In this document: one piece after another, positions 1 through 11,489 of the stretch
How the letters are laid out: the number at the start of each line of letters is the position of its first letter
Numbering within the stretch: the first letter of the stretch is position 1
From: Trichosphaerium sp. ATCC 40318
Taxonomy: Eukaryota > Discosea > Flabellinia > Trichosidae
NCBI GenBank assembly: GCA_038496445.1
Contig: JALMLS010000595.1
Span: 1 to 41,767, forward strand
Length of the DNA stretch: 41,767 nucleotides
Direction of reading: 5' to 3'
Position numbers and translations under genes: made by a program
The notes under the pieces: model-generated
The model's input: the letters and a program-made list of their open reading frames with translations, nothing else
Databases searched by the model: none
Told to the model about the DNA's origin: nothing

Positions 1-1343
1 CTTTCAAAGACAATACCTGTTGTTGGTGTATCAGATGGTGCGGCTGTTGGCACTGATGTTGGCAAAACTGAAATGAACAATATTGTTATATCTTTGTTAA
101 GTTTAACAATATCCTTACCTGTAGGTGCTGCTATCGTTGTAGGTACTGTTGGTGGGTCTATCTCACATATAAAGAGTTCTGTTCTGTCACAAGTAATATC
201 ACCCCACAATACCCCTGCAGTATAATTGCGCATGAATACACAATTTTCTTTGCTGTCGTGTTTTCCAGGCTCATTTTCCTGCCAAGGTACTACAAAAAAC
301 TCTCTTCCAAAATCAAGTGGCTCATTCGTTACTGCCTTTGTATGTGTTAATTGATAGTAGGGTTAAGACCTATTAGTACCCATTGAAAGTCAAGGTGAGT
401 TCTGTATCCACTTGTCAATCCAATCATTGCAGTATAACCTCGATCTACACTTTCTAGAGGTAAAATAGTTCCAATGAACTTATACTCCTCATCGCTGTTG
501 ATTGTAACAAGATATCCGCCTTGTTGCAAACAATGACCTGTTTGATAAGGTTATTACTATTTACTTTGCAGAGTACCTTGGGCTTCAGGCCATGTATAAC
601 GCATTTCAAAAGGATTATAGCAATGATCTATATTAAATCAACAAATAACGGAGAACGAAACAAGTTTTTAACTGAATACCTGAGCTCATATGCTCACAAG
701 ATATATTTTGTGATATATCTATGCAAGGTTTTGATACTGGTATAGTATCACTGGAGGGTGCTTCACAAACGAAATGATCTGAGGAGCAATTACCGTTTTG
801 TATGATCTACCACAAAATAGGTGATTTAATACTGTTTGCCAAACCTATTGTACGCACGCCTCCCAGAAGTGTAGGGCAATTACTGTCGTTTATAACACTT
901 CCTTGATATGCTACACCCATTGCAATGTTATTGACAAGCGAGTTATCATACCAAAAGTAATCAATACTGTTTGAAGTGGTAATATTCAAACGTAATCGCT
1001 AATCGACCTTTTAAAACAAAACACGTGATTTGGAGATAAAAAAAAACCCACGTGATTCGTTCATCGGTTAGTTTTGTGGACGTACGGGAAATAAAGTCAT
1101 TACAGATGCTTCCATAATACTGTCTAGTACAAGAGGATTGAATCCTAACCAAGGAAAATGTAATTATTACGGTAAATAAGGCTATTCAGTTTGGCTCATA
1201 CCCATTTCGCACGAATCGTTGTCTGTATCATTATGGAGCGTGTATGTTGTATTTTCCCAAGTACACCTTGAAATAACTGCGCACGTGCCCATAGTTATGT
1301 AAACATATAAAGCGAGTGCAGACAGAGCATTACTTGAGGTCAT
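1..1343 (-). CDS. C-type lectin-like surface protein, gene A (3' end cut by window edge)
   Basis: Split gene; eight exons are visible on the minus strand: 1343-1202, 1144-1086, 998-858, 806-680, 627-577, 537-380, 335-119 and 67-17. All have GT-AG borders and their phases add up. Exon 1 starts at the methionine of MTSSNALSALALYVYI, a signal peptide, followed by CTWENTTYTLHNDTDND with N-glycosylation sequons. Exons 2-4 form a first CTLD-like domain ending in HFVCEAPSS. Exons 5-7 form a canonical CTLD: WPEAQ, QGGYLVTINS, GLTSGYR, LDFQW, then ENCVFM, WGDITCD and FICEID. Exon 8 is a Pro/Thr/Ser-rich stalk (VLPTSVPTAAPSDTPTT). The membrane-proximal and tail exons seen in the paralogues lie beyond the left edge. 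An upstream in-frame ATG at 1427 is not used in the paralogues. Probably a secreted or surface carbohydrate- or protein-binding receptor; ligand unknown. Confidence 0.85.
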
Positions 1344-1770
1344 ACGAGCTTTTGATGTCCGGCGTATGTAAAAAATGTGATTGGTTTTGTTATATTTAAG
1401 ACGACTACCGCATGCGTCAATCTTCAAACATGTACCATCGAGGACCTTTTTCTATGTACTTGACACTCAAATTGGCTTTCGTTTCAATACCAGAATTTAT
1501 TGTCACGTGCTAACAAATGTATCGCAAACCGTCTAAAATTGGTCTTATCAAGTGAACATCTTATCCACTTTGCTTTTAACCACGTGATGACTTGTCATTC
1601 CAACATGCATTCTCCTGATGAGTCTTCGTTTACTATTTCCAAAATTAATTGATAAATAGTGAAGATTTTTTCAACTGACTGTTCTTGGCGCCTGCAAGAA
1701 TCTAGCGTGTAGTAACATTTAAACATGCGGTATAGTTTAGTGGTTTTGAAAAGTTTATTAAGACACGTGA
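1344..1770. other. Intergenic region between lectin gene A and the LRR gene
   Basis: No coding feature seen. It holds the presumed promoter of lectin gene A and the 3' flank of the LRR gene. Three CACGTG hexamers lie here (1504, 1581, 1764), one immediately beyond the LRR stop codon. Confidence 0.5.
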
Positions 1771-2962
1771 TCAAACACGATCAATCTTACATGCTTCTTC
1801 ACAAGTAATTTGAGTGCCATCATAGTAAAACTCCACACAATTCTCCATCAAATATGGAATACACTCATTTGTTACCAGGCCACAGGAATTTACCATAATA
1901 CATTCAGCTTTCGTCAAAGTCTTAATACCTTCATCAGTAACAAGTGAACATTCGCTCAAATCGATTTCTTTAACACCTTTTAAGCCAACAGCTCTCACTC
2001 CAACATCAGTGATGGCTGTGCAACCTGAAACATAAAGAATGCTAATACCTGCAAGAGCTATAAGTGAAGTATCTGTTATAGAAGTCTGACAAAGAACTGC
2101 AGAATAGCAACCTTTAAGTGCTTTAACACCTTCATCTGTTACACGAGTACAACTGTTAATATTGATCGTATGTACACCTGCCAATGCCTTTAGGCATTCA
2201 TCTGTTACAGGTAAGCGTCTTAAATTAACAGTATGAACACCAGAAAGCGTAAGAAGTCCTTTAGAAGTCAGATTATTGCAACACGTGAGGTCTATTGTTT
2301 TCACTCCTTTAAGTGCTTCAAGACCCTCATCTGTGATAGCTGCACCGGCAAGATAGATAGTATGGACTCCTTTTAATGCTTTAATACCTGTATCAGTGAT
2401 AGACTTGCAATTCTCAAGCAGTATAGTATGGACACCTTGAAGTGCTATCAACGACTTATCAGATATCTTAGTCGCTGATAAATCGATTGTATGGATCCTC
2501 TTGTTGTTTTGAACAAGTGACAACACCCCAGTATCAGTTACCTCAGAGTGCGACAGGCCAATGGCATGTATGTCATTGAGCTCTGACACGCATTCATCTG
2601 TGATATTAGGAGTATAAGAAGCATCAACATCTCGAACATTAGCCAAAGGTCTAAAGTCCGAAACTGTCAAATCGTTCATTTGAGATAACATAATTTTCGT
2701 GTTTTTGAGAAGCGGATTGTTGTCTAGGAGTTTTAATGCGCTCCTTGAGCGTATACGTATTTTACCATAGCCAATACGGTGCCTTACGATGGTCGATAAG
2801 GCTTTACAAGTTTGAGCGGCTGTATAACGCAGTTTGATATTCCCAAAGCGTATAATAAGCGCTAACATATCCAATGGTAGGTCTAGAATACATTGTGGAC
2901 GTAAGTCACTACAGCTGAGTTAAAAGACGCAAATAAGCCATTACTTTGCTTTTGTACCTCAT
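1771..2962 (-). CDS. F-box-like leucine-rich-repeat protein
   Basis: The main exon is 2914-1771. A five-base coding exon (2962-2958, ATGAG) joined across a 43-nt GT-AG intron keeps the frame and gives 382 aa, but that tiny first exon is inferred. The N-terminus carries an F-box-like motif (DLPLDMLALII then CKALSTIV). The rest is about a dozen 23-24 aa leucine-rich repeats of the cysteine-containing type, consensus L.GVHTI.L..C..ITDEG. F-box/LRR proteins usually bind SKP1 through the F-box and a substrate through the LRR in SCF ubiquitin ligases; that role is inferred. The stop is TGA. A relative is cut by the right edge at 41235. Similar GVHTI-type repeats also occur in protists and large DNA viruses. 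Confidence 0.82.
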
Positions 2963-3373
2963 GTTGGCGATGGAAATCGAACGTAAGCGCTTTGTTGTGT
3001 CTGTTCGTAGAATTAAAAGACATTTACTAAAGCCAACTTAAATCGTTTCGGAGAAAACAAGCTAAAAATGGGTATTGTTAATCTGTTTTTTTCGATAATC
3101 AGGGTCAACACCAAGCATGTTCATACATTAACCAAACGATCAATTCTCCCTTGGGGCTGGAAAACGTGCAATCAAAATCAGTTTTGCTGAATAATTGACA
3201 CAAAATGGACCTTTTTTATTCGCATTTAAAACTCAGATTGCCTGCTTCGTTGCAAGGGCCAATATTATGATTATTATATTGTCACGTGCTTACCAATGTG
3301 TAACAAATAGTCTAATAGTGGTACTATCTACATCTACTTGAAAGAAACGTAGCAAATGACTTTTAACATTTAA
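2963..3373. other. Intergenic region
   Basis: AT-rich spacer upstream of the LRR gene and downstream of lectin gene B. No ORF with coding character was seen on either strand. One CACGTG lies at 3283. Confidence 0.5.
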
Positions 3374-5109
3374 TCACAATATCAGAAACAACATTACAAG
3401 AAGTAATGCAGTGCACATAGTAAGTCTGGGAGAGCCACACTCGAAAGTTGAAATATTAAGGGTGCTTAACAGTGATGTAGATGATCTTGTTTGCTCTTGA
3501 CACTGCTTTGTACCCAAGAGAACCATTGGTGTCACTGCTACACACTCTGTTTTTTGTGATATTAATACCGAAGCAACCTATAAATACACATGTGATTAAA
3601 TTCTATAAAGACAATATTGGTTGTACCCTGACTGACTTTACATCAACAATAAATGTTCCAATAATACAACCAGTCACATTGACTATTGTATTAGTGTTTC
3701 TTATCTGAAGTGTCGTATTACTGAACCTAACAGTGCCTATGATAAAGAGTTGAGTTAGTACAACATACATCCCAACCACACAAGTACCATTAACAACAAG
3801 ATTTGAGTCTAGTACAACAACACTATCAGGTGTAAACTCTACAACATATTAGTAACCAACCTGATTACTCACACTAGTGTTTATGTACGTGTTGGAATTT
3901 GTTCTATCTCACATATAAAGAGTTCTTCTCTGTGACAAGCTATATCAGCCCATATTACTTTCGTAGTATCGTTACGCATGATCACACAATTTTCCTTAGT
4001 ATCGGCGGTGGTTGATGGCTCATTTTCAAACCAAGGGAATACAAAAAACTCCCTTCCAAAATCACGTGGTTCATTCGTTACTGCCTTTGTATGTGTTAAT
4101 TGATAGTAGGGTTAAGACCTATTAGTACCCATTGAAAGTCAAGGTGAGTTCTGTATCCACTTGTCAATCCAATCATTGCAGTATAACCTCGGCTTAAACT
4201 TTCCAGAGGTAGGATGCTAGCAATGAAATTGAACTCATCAGTGCTGTTTATTGCCACAAGGTATCCGCCTTGCTGTAAACAATGAGCTATTTGCTATAGT
4301 TATTCTCTATTTGTATATAGCACAGACTTTTTCTAGACCTTACCTTGAGCTTCAGGCCATGTGTATCTCATTTCAAAAGTGTTGTAGCAATGACCTGGTA
4401 AATAATCAAAAAAATGAAATAAAATCGTCACACTACCCGAAATAAAGCTGTAGTGATCACAAGGTATGTTCTGTGCTACATCTATACACGGTATTGATAC
4501 TGGAGGTACATCACTAGAAGGTGCTTCACAAACGAAATGCTCAGTGGTACAATTACTGTTGTGTACGAACTAGAAAGAAGTGAGATAAATGAAGATAAAC
4601 TTGAATAATGTCACAGCACGAAATGCACTCACGCCTCTATGTAGTATAGGACAGTTTGTGTTATTAATGGTACTCCCTCGAAATGTTATATCCAAAGCAA
4701 TTGTATTTACAAACGAGCTATCATACCAAGAATAATCTGAACTTCCTTGAGATATATTTAACCTTAGCTGCTAATAACCCTTTATTAAAAAAAGACACGT
4801 GATTTCGGAGATTCAATTAATTTTTGCCTCGTGGACGTACGGGAAATAAAGTCATTATAGATGCTTCCATTATACTGTCAAGTACAAGAGGGTGGTAGCC
4901 TAAAGTCGTAAAAACGGTTTAGAGCTTATTAATGAGTACAATAAATACAATCTTTACTACAACATACCCATTTCGCATGAATCATTCCCTATATCGTTAT
5001 GAAGCGTGTATGTTGTATTTTCCCATGTACATCTTGAAATAACCTCACAAGTGCTTGTAGAGATATTAATATACAAAAAGATTACCAGCAGGGCAAATCC
5101 GGAACTCAT
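3374..5109 (-). CDS. C-type lectin-like surface protein, gene B (complete, no stalk exon)
   Basis: Complete ten-exon gene: 5109-4968, 4899-4841, 4770-4633, 4569-4437, 4394-4344, 4286-4129, 4084-3889, 3838-3788, 3736-3627 and 3577-3374. Phases are consistent throughout. It begins with the signal peptide MSSGFALLVIFLYINIS. The first CTLD-like domain has SDYSWYDSS and ends HFVCEAPSS. The canonical CTLD has WPEAQ, QGGYLVAINS, GLTSGYR, ENCVIM, WADIAC and FICEIE. A membrane-proximal domain (NTTLQIRNTNTIVNV..C.IG) follows, then a cysteine-rich segment and a hydrophobic end (LTMCTALLLVMLFLIL, stop TGA). The hydrophobic tail ends the protein, as in GPI-anchor signals. Unlike genes A, C and J it has no Pro/Thr stalk exon: exon 7 splices straight to the membrane-proximal exon. 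Confidence 0.88.
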
Positions 5110-5457
5110 ACTTAATGTTTGATGTTATAATTATACTATGATTAGATCATTCCGGTACAATGTGATTTCTAGCCTGTCATTTGATTACTAACGTGTTCGC
5201 CTTTCTCCATGGTACTAAAAGTCGGCTTTTCAAAACGAAGGGCCTTTATCTAGGATCAAAAAACTTTGAAATCACGTGATTAATACACAGGAATATTATA
5301 AGATAGTTGAACTTTTAAAGACTCTAGTATTGTTGATTTTAACAGGATTTACTTTATTTGATGGCCCAGTGGTTGGAAAGGCAATGTTGCTCCACAATCT
5401 CTTTCTTAGGACAAGAATATAAAAATGGTAAAGTGATGCTTGGACTAATCTTCGGCC
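5110..5457. other. Intergenic region
   Basis: Promoter side of lectin gene B and 3' flank of gene C. One TCACGTGA palindrome at 5272-5279; nothing else recognisable. Confidence 0.5.
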
Positions 5458-7268
5458 TTACAATATAAAAAATAGAATGATTATCAGTAATGCAGTACAA
5501 ACAGTAAGTGTTCTACTGCTACACTTGAAAACCTGTATATTGAGAGTGCTTGATAGCAATGACGATGTTCTTGTTTGATCAAAGCATTGGTTTGAACGCA
5601 AGAGGACCATTGGTGAGATCTCTGTACATTCTTTTAGATGCGATAACATAATTGAACCTGCCTATAAAATAACATGTGCGTAAGTGTTTCGTATAGGATA
5701 TTTGAGTTGGTACCTCAATTGATGTTGCATCGATGTTAAAAGTGCCAACTATACAGTCGCCCACTTCAAATATTGTATTTGTTTTGCTCAGTTGAAGTGT
5801 TGTGTTATTGAATCTAGCTGTGCCTTCAAACGTATATTAGATTGTAACGATTCCTGGTTCTAAAAATTACCATCAATAGAAATATCAAAATCGAGTAGGA
5901 CAACACTGTCAGTTGGTATAAAATCTAACTACAAGTTAGTAACTAACACTTGGTATTTTAGTTGAAACAAACCTGTTGTTGGAGCATTAGATGGAGCATC
6001 TGTTGGCGTGGATGTAGGTAAAACTGATAAAATATTAATATTTCGCAACTTCATCACATACGTGTTGGAGCTGGTTCAATCTCACATATAGAGCGAAACC
6101 GTCTATCACATGTTATGTCATGCCAAGTAAAATTTCCTGTTGTGTCGTTCCGCATAATTACACAATTTTCCTTGCTTGTATTGAAGAATTGTGGTTCGTT
6201 TGGTCCTTGCCAAGGGAATACATAAAATTCTTGTCCAAAATCACGTGGTTCACTCGTTACTGCCTAAGTGTATGCGTTAGTTATACAAATCGGCAAAATA
6301 TAATAGTACCCATTGAAAGTCAAGGTGATATCTGTATCCACTTGTCAATCCAAGTACTATAGAAGTTATGGGATAGTCGTAAGGGAAAATACTTTTAATA
6401 AAATCAAACTCTTCAGCACTGTTGATTGTTACAAGGTATCCATTTTGTTGTAAACAATACGCTATTATTGTAATTAGAGTATAATTTGTATACAATAGTA
6501 CCTTGAGCTTCAGCCCATGATAAATACGACCCAATAGAGTTGTAGCAATGATCTGTGATCTGCTTTAATAAAAGGGAGAATACTAAAAAAGTTTCTTTTC
6601 GTTTATAATACCTGTATCGTTGTTGGGGTGCTCACAAGGTACGTTATCCGATATCTCTACGCAAGGCGTTGCTACTAGTGGAACATTGCCAGAGGGAGCT
6701 TCACAAACGAAATGATCTGATGTACAACTATTTTGAATGAACTATCAAAAAGATTAAAAATTATCAACAAATTTTGAGAAAAAACATTGTACGCCTCTAT
6801 CGAGTGTAGGACAGTTGGTATCATTAATAGGGTTTCCTCTATATTCAATCAATTGTTCCATAGCGATGTCATTGACACGCGAGTTATCATACCAAAAGTA
6901 ATTAAGACTGTTTGAAGTGGTGATATTCAAACGTAATCGCTAATCAACCTTTTTAGCAACAAACACGTGATTTGGAGATAAAAAACAAGATAAAAATTTG
7001 TGCTCTCGTACGGGAAATAAAGTCATTACAGATGCTTCCATAATACTGTCAAGTACAAGAGGGTTAAATCCTACGAGAAAATAAATAAGTGGCGAAAATA
7101 AAGGTCCTTTCTCATAGAAAAGTTACCCATTTCGCACGAATCGTTGTCTGTATCATTATGGAGCGTGTATGTTGTATTTTCCCATGTACACCTTGAAACA
7201 ACTGCGCACTTGTAGTTGGAGATGTAAATAACCATAAACAGTGCGAACCAGGCAAGTCTTGAAGTCAT
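5458..7268 (-). CDS. C-type lectin-like surface protein, gene C (complete)
   Basis: Complete eleven-exon gene: 7268-7127, 7070-7012, 6939-6793, 6741-6612, 6552-6502, 6461-6310, 6263-6062, 6023-5973 (stalk), 5924-5871, 5823-5714 and 5661-5458. The signal peptide starts MTSRLAWFALFMVIYIS. The canonical CTLD contains QNGYLVTINSAEEFDF, GLTSGYRYHLDFQW, PWQGPNEP, ENCVIM and WHDITCD. The Ca2+-type EPN motif is not exact, so sugar binding is uncertain. The single stalk exon reads LPTSTPTDAPSNAPTT. The C-terminus ends CTALLIIILFFIL with a TAA stop and no cytoplasmic residues, which fits a GPI signal or a tail-type membrane segment. CACGTG lies in intron 2 (6964) and within exon 7 (6242). Confidence 0.88.
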
Positions 7269-7670
7269 ACTTGGAAGCTTGGTTGAAACTCTATGTCTTT
7301 TGAAAATAAAAGAAATTGTGATCGAAAGTAACAAAACAATTGTGAAAAAAAAATTTACTTTACCGGAACTTGCTTAAGTGCACTTAATATATCTAAGTTA
7401 CAACTTGGACACGATACCAAATTGATTAACCTGGATCTCCGTTTTTCCACGAGAGAATTGGCTCCCGCAGTTCAGAGAATACCGGAGTTGAAAAATAAAG
7501 CATGCGTCAACAAGGGATGAGCACTAAGCTGGGATTGTTCGCATTATGCATTGATTTAGCTGACAACAGTAACTAGAAGTATCTCGTGTAGTAATTTTAT
7601 GAGCTCTCTAAGAAAAAAGCGTGTAAATTTACGCCTGTTTTGGTACCAAACACGTGATTATTTTGAAAAC
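7269..7670. other. Intergenic region before the transposon relics
   Basis: Promoter side of lectin gene C. No gene seen. The CACGTGATT at 7651 probably belongs to intron 2 of the lectin relic that follows, because the same string sits in intron 2 of the intact paralogues. Confidence 0.4.
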
Positions 7671-7829
7671 TATTGTACGTTTCAGTCAAGTTAGTCAACT
7701 AGTTATTTCGCCAGTTATTTTTCGCTCTGGAAGCACTTTATTTGTGTTGTAGTATCCATTGGAGCACTTTTTACGAGAAAAATAACTGACGAAATAACTA
7801 GTTGACTAACTTGACTGAAACGGACAATA
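7671..7829. mobile_element. Foldback MITE with long terminal inverted repeats and TA target duplication
   Basis: Two arms of roughly 50 bp are inverted copies. The left starts TTGTACGTTTCAGTCAAG and the right ends CTTGACTGAAACGGACAA; only a few positions differ. The centre is about 50 bp with no ORF. Each arm is bordered by TA, the target-site duplication typical of Tc1/mariner-related MITEs. It is non-autonomous. It lies in what looks like intron 2 of the lectin relic, since the intron-2 CACGTGATT string precedes it and exon 3-like sequence follows. A weaker relative is at 29860-29990. Confidence 0.72.
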
Positions 7830-8192
7830 CATAATAAGGAAACTAAAAAAAATTAATGATGATTATTTTGGTATGATGACTCACTTGTACGTCGAATTGC
7901 TATGATCACAGAATACCCTGGTACTAATGTTGATAGTTTTAATTGTCCTAAAATGGGGTAAGACTGCCATTGTTTACACATTTTTGTAGAACATTTCAAA
8001 AACTAATTCATTTTGTTGTGCGAAATGACAATTGCTCTAAAGTACCTCCAATTGATATTCGTAAACAATTAAAGCCTTGTGTGAAAGCAACACAGAAACT
8101 ACCTTGCGAGCAAAAGTAATGAATCAGTACAGCAATTGTTTTCTTATACTGGGGTTTTGCTCTTAGGTCATAAGCCGGCTACGAAAAATAAG
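7830..8192 (+). pseudogene. Plus-strand lectin relic (exon 3- to exon 5-like)
   Basis: Exon 3-like sequence (to 7957) encodes FWYDDSLVRRIAM, an EYP and an NCP, matching FWYDNSLV, AYP and NCS of the lectin paralogues. It ends at a GTAAGA donor. Exon 4-like sequence (about 7990-8120) keeps HFV, KPC and LPCE but has a one-base loss within the HFVCEA motif. An exon 5-like acceptor lies at about 8166. Exons 1-2 and everything after exon 5 were not found, and a hAT-like element begins at 8201, so the copy is dead. Homology is clear for exon 3 and moderate for exons 4-5. Confidence 0.55.
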
Positions 8193-9136
8193 GGTAAAAC
8201 TAACGCCCTTCCGTTATGAATATAAGCAATATTCATATTCATAGCACCAAACGGCATATTCATTAATATTCATTCATGAATATTCATGGAGTGTTTGGTG
8301 AGTATTTTGAGGAGCTTTGTAGCACCTAGCGATGTTCCAGATGGATAGATTTAACAAGTTGCATTTGAAAAAAAAAATTTCTCAGTTTTCTCTCGCTTTT
8401 ATGGTGAGACAAAACGCATCAACAAATTACATCCTTATTACTGCCCATTTCTTTACATCCTCACAACGTCTGAGACTTTTTTAAATCAAGCGACAAATAG
8501 AGCAAACTACAAAATTATGTTAAAATATGTTTTTACCCCGAGCTCTGGCTATTTCTACGCCTGGAAAGTACTAAAAAGTGGTTTGAGACAGCAAAAAAAT
8601 AGATCACGTGCCGGGCGCAAGATTGGCTCGAATTGTCAAAAAAACGTCACCACTGGCACAATTTCACACAACAAAGTGTCGGTTAGGGCTACAATGACTT
8701 AGTTTACCGCTAAAATGTAGATATCTTAAACTCACTCAATATATGGCTTTCAACCACTCTATGTATAGAACTATGCTTTTTAGAACATATGAGAGTAGTT
8801 TGGATGAAAAAAAGCACATAGAGACTGAAAAAAAGCCAACAACTTCAGTTTTATGATGCTTTATTTTCGTGGCGCCAAATTGTAAAACCGTCACTCACAA
8901 CGTATTCATGTGTGCAGTACTCTTGTCTGTGATGCGTTATTGTAGTTCTTATGGTAAGTAGAATTGTAACTGCCAAACTGTAAACCAATACTGTGCGATC
9001 AATTTTCTACTGCGTAAGTTGCAGCAAAAAGGGCATGAATAATGAATGAATTTTTTTAGTCATGAATATTTGTGAATATAGGCTGTATTTGAATATTCAA
9101 ATTATTCATTCATAACGGAAGGGCGTTAGGTAAAAC
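8193..9136. mobile_element. Non-autonomous hAT-like element, 928 bp, with 8-bp target duplication
   Basis: The element runs 8201-9128. Its ends are inverted copies of TAACGCCCTTCCGTTATGAA. Both sides carry the direct repeat GGTAAAAC (8193-8200 and 9129-9136), the 8-bp target duplication typical of the hAT superfamily. Subterminal regions are dense in ATTCATGAATATT-type words on both sides. No transposase ORF is present, so it would move only with a transposase supplied in trans. The interior carries a copied gene fragment (see 8601-8660). It is inserted in the plus-strand lectin relic. Confidence 0.75.
8601..8660 (+). repeat. Gene fragment inside the hAT-like element, similar to the 27843 exon
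   Basis: This stretch aligns almost base for base with about 27877-27938, sharing CAAGATTGGCTC, AATTGTCAAAAAA and GTCACCAC...CACAATTT. In the other place it codes QDWLKLSKN. Here the frame is not kept as a gene. It resembles a fragment captured by a MITE (Pack-type capture). Which copy came first is inferred from the intact frame at 27843-28208. Confidence 0.6.
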
Positions 9137-9477
9137 TCAACCTTTTGGCGTGATACTAGAATCGAACACAAACGATTTCAAAGCCAATGAGAGCATGTAG
9201 AACTTAAAAAAACGCATGTGGTGGCATGGTACAATACCAACAAAATTTCATAGGTTCCTTAGCATTCCGTTAACCGAGCGCTACAGGTTTTTGTAGCCGA
9301 CTTAGAGGGACCGTAAGCACCTCTTATATCAGGCTCTGTTTTATCTTCTGTCTTGTTGCATAATTGTAGAACGCACATTTATGAAGTGTCATTGAATTAA
9401 GTGACTGTTTGTGTTCGTGTCAATTTTTTTTTACATTCAGACCATCAATATACAACGCCTACATACCACAAATCGCT
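9137..9477. other. Intergenic region upstream of the AlkB-like gene
   Basis: The start of the stretch may still hold degraded lectin relic. The rest would be promoter and 5' leader of the next gene. No other feature seen. Confidence 0.35.
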
Positions 9478-11359
9478 ATGACTGACTGCAATGACATGGA
9501 TATTGATAACAGTACAGAGGTTCCTAGAATTGAAGTTGATAAAGAAGCTTCCTGGGCCGTTTGGTGCTCTGGAAAGCAGCTTTACATGAAGGTAGAGCCT
9601 TTTTATCATGCTGATGAGTCTTTGGTTCACCACTTGTTTTAAATGTCACGTATACCATCCTCATGCGTAGTAGCATAATGTTTTAGCATGTATGGTCGCA
9701 TCAGCTGTTGGTGATACAACAGAAGTACCAACAGGCGTCAAAACACCTGTAAATTACGCTGATACCCTTCTAATATGGCAAAAAGAAGGTCAGGGTACTC
9801 CACTATCCATTAAACTGCCGGAATCGCCAAAACCAAATAAAAAACGTAAAAAACCCGAAATGAATAGTGAACTGGACGCCATTGACGAAGACGAGCTTAC
9901 AGATATCACACGAGCACGCTTTTTACGCTTAAGCCTTTTTCGAAGAAACCACGTGTCAAAAATCAAACCCAGGAACTTACAATTGTTGCTTAGATGTCAT
10001 CATCAAGGGAAGAAAAAACGCCAACAAAAACAGTATCAAAGAAACGAAAAGTTGTCATCTCTAGAACGGATAGTGATATTGCACGCAAAATGCAGAAGGA
10101 GTTTGATACTGAAATTAAAAGACGAGATCAAGCTAAAGCTGATAAAGACTATGCACTGGGTACCAAGAGACATAGATAAAAAATCAATGACCAACATTGA
10201 ATGCTGAAAGTACTTTTTTTAGCTTTTTACCTACAGAACAGAGGTGAAGAACCAGTGTACTCCTTACCTGATAAAACTGCTCAAGTGATTCCATTGGAGT
10301 ATGGTGTCATTCTATTCAAGAACTATCTCAATGTGGTATGTATCTTTCGACAACAACATTAAGTCTGAGACTTATTATTTTTTAACAGAGCGAACAAGTT
10401 GGTATTTATACAATGTGCTCGGAACTAAACAATGCCAGTTAGCAATAGTAACAGAGATTCCCAATATCCTTATATTATATTCTAGGTATTCCTAAAGCTA
10501 CTACAGCAACTCATCCTGCTACCGTGTTCATGTACAACTGGGCGAATTATCAACAGTAAGTTCTCTTTGAAACTCTTCAACTCGATTCTATCTACAAATA
10601 TCTTGTTTGCTTGTATGTCTTTAGTGATTTTTATTATTACAGACCTAATCATGAAATTGCTAAACCAAAAGATTTATTTGCTTGGGGAGAAGGGCTATAT
10701 AAAAAGGCACACTATTATGCCAAAGAAAATAACATTTTAATGGACACAAACGATCATAAATTTCGCCACCCCACAACATTCAAACCAGATCAACTTATTG
10801 GATTATTGTATACTGGTAAGTAATGTATCTTGTACTTGAGTACATTGAATTCATACTAAAATCAAACAAGAGTTTGAGACTTATTAAGTCACTTTGCGCT
10901 GGAGTTAACTTAACCTACATAAGTTTGTGGTCTTACTCTTTTTTGTAGAAACGGGCAGCTTGTACTGCCATAAAGATGGTGTACCCGGATGGGTAATAAG
11001 TACCACAATAGGTAACGATGTTATATTTTATGTTGCAGGCAACCAAAAAGGCACTGAAGGACGTTTTGGTTAGTTGATCATTTAAATCACAAAAAAACCT
11101 GTAAATACTCACGTTTATACGTAGATATGAGACTTCAATCTGGTGATGTTGTATTGTTCAATGGTAACGATACTTTCCATGGTATTGAAAAAGTATATAA
11201 TCACACTGTAGGTGTTCTAGAGATCAATATTTTTCTTTCTTTCCTCGAAAAGTGAATCCGCTTTTTCTCATTTTTTTCTAGGCTCCCCCCTTTTGGAATG
11301 ACTTAGAAACGTTTGGATATGCGAGATTCAACTTGCAGTTCAGGGAGAGACAAAAATAA
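9478..11359 (+). CDS. AlkB-like 2-oxoglutarate/Fe(II) dioxygenase
   Basis: Split gene. The catalytic half is firmly modelled: 9994-10159, 10244-10335, 10389-10437, 10486-10555, 10643-10815, 10949-11068, 11125-11207 and 11282-11359 (TAA), all in phase. The product has EYGVILFKNYLN, then the iron-binding H.D in YCHKDG, the distal histidine in DTFHGIEKV and the 2-oxoglutarate arginine motif ARFNLQFRER, which corresponds to R.N.T.R of AlkB proteins. Such enzymes oxidatively demethylate nucleic acids or other substrates; the substrate is unknown. The N-terminal part is basic and Lys-rich (KKRKVVISR, possible nuclear signal). Its exons (ATG at 9478; an open frame from 9692 to 9952 spliced to 9994) are uncertain: the join between the 9478 exon and 9692 is unresolved, and the 9953 donor is a weak GTGTCA. 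Confidence 0.8.
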
Positions 11360-11489
11360 CTCATACCTTATGACATCTTGTACATTTTTGTAAATACAGT
11401 AGATCAGTATTAAGTAAACCTCAAATAAACTTACGCAACATTTCGTAGGCAGTCAAGGCTATACTTTCATCGTATACAAGCTTCGAGTA

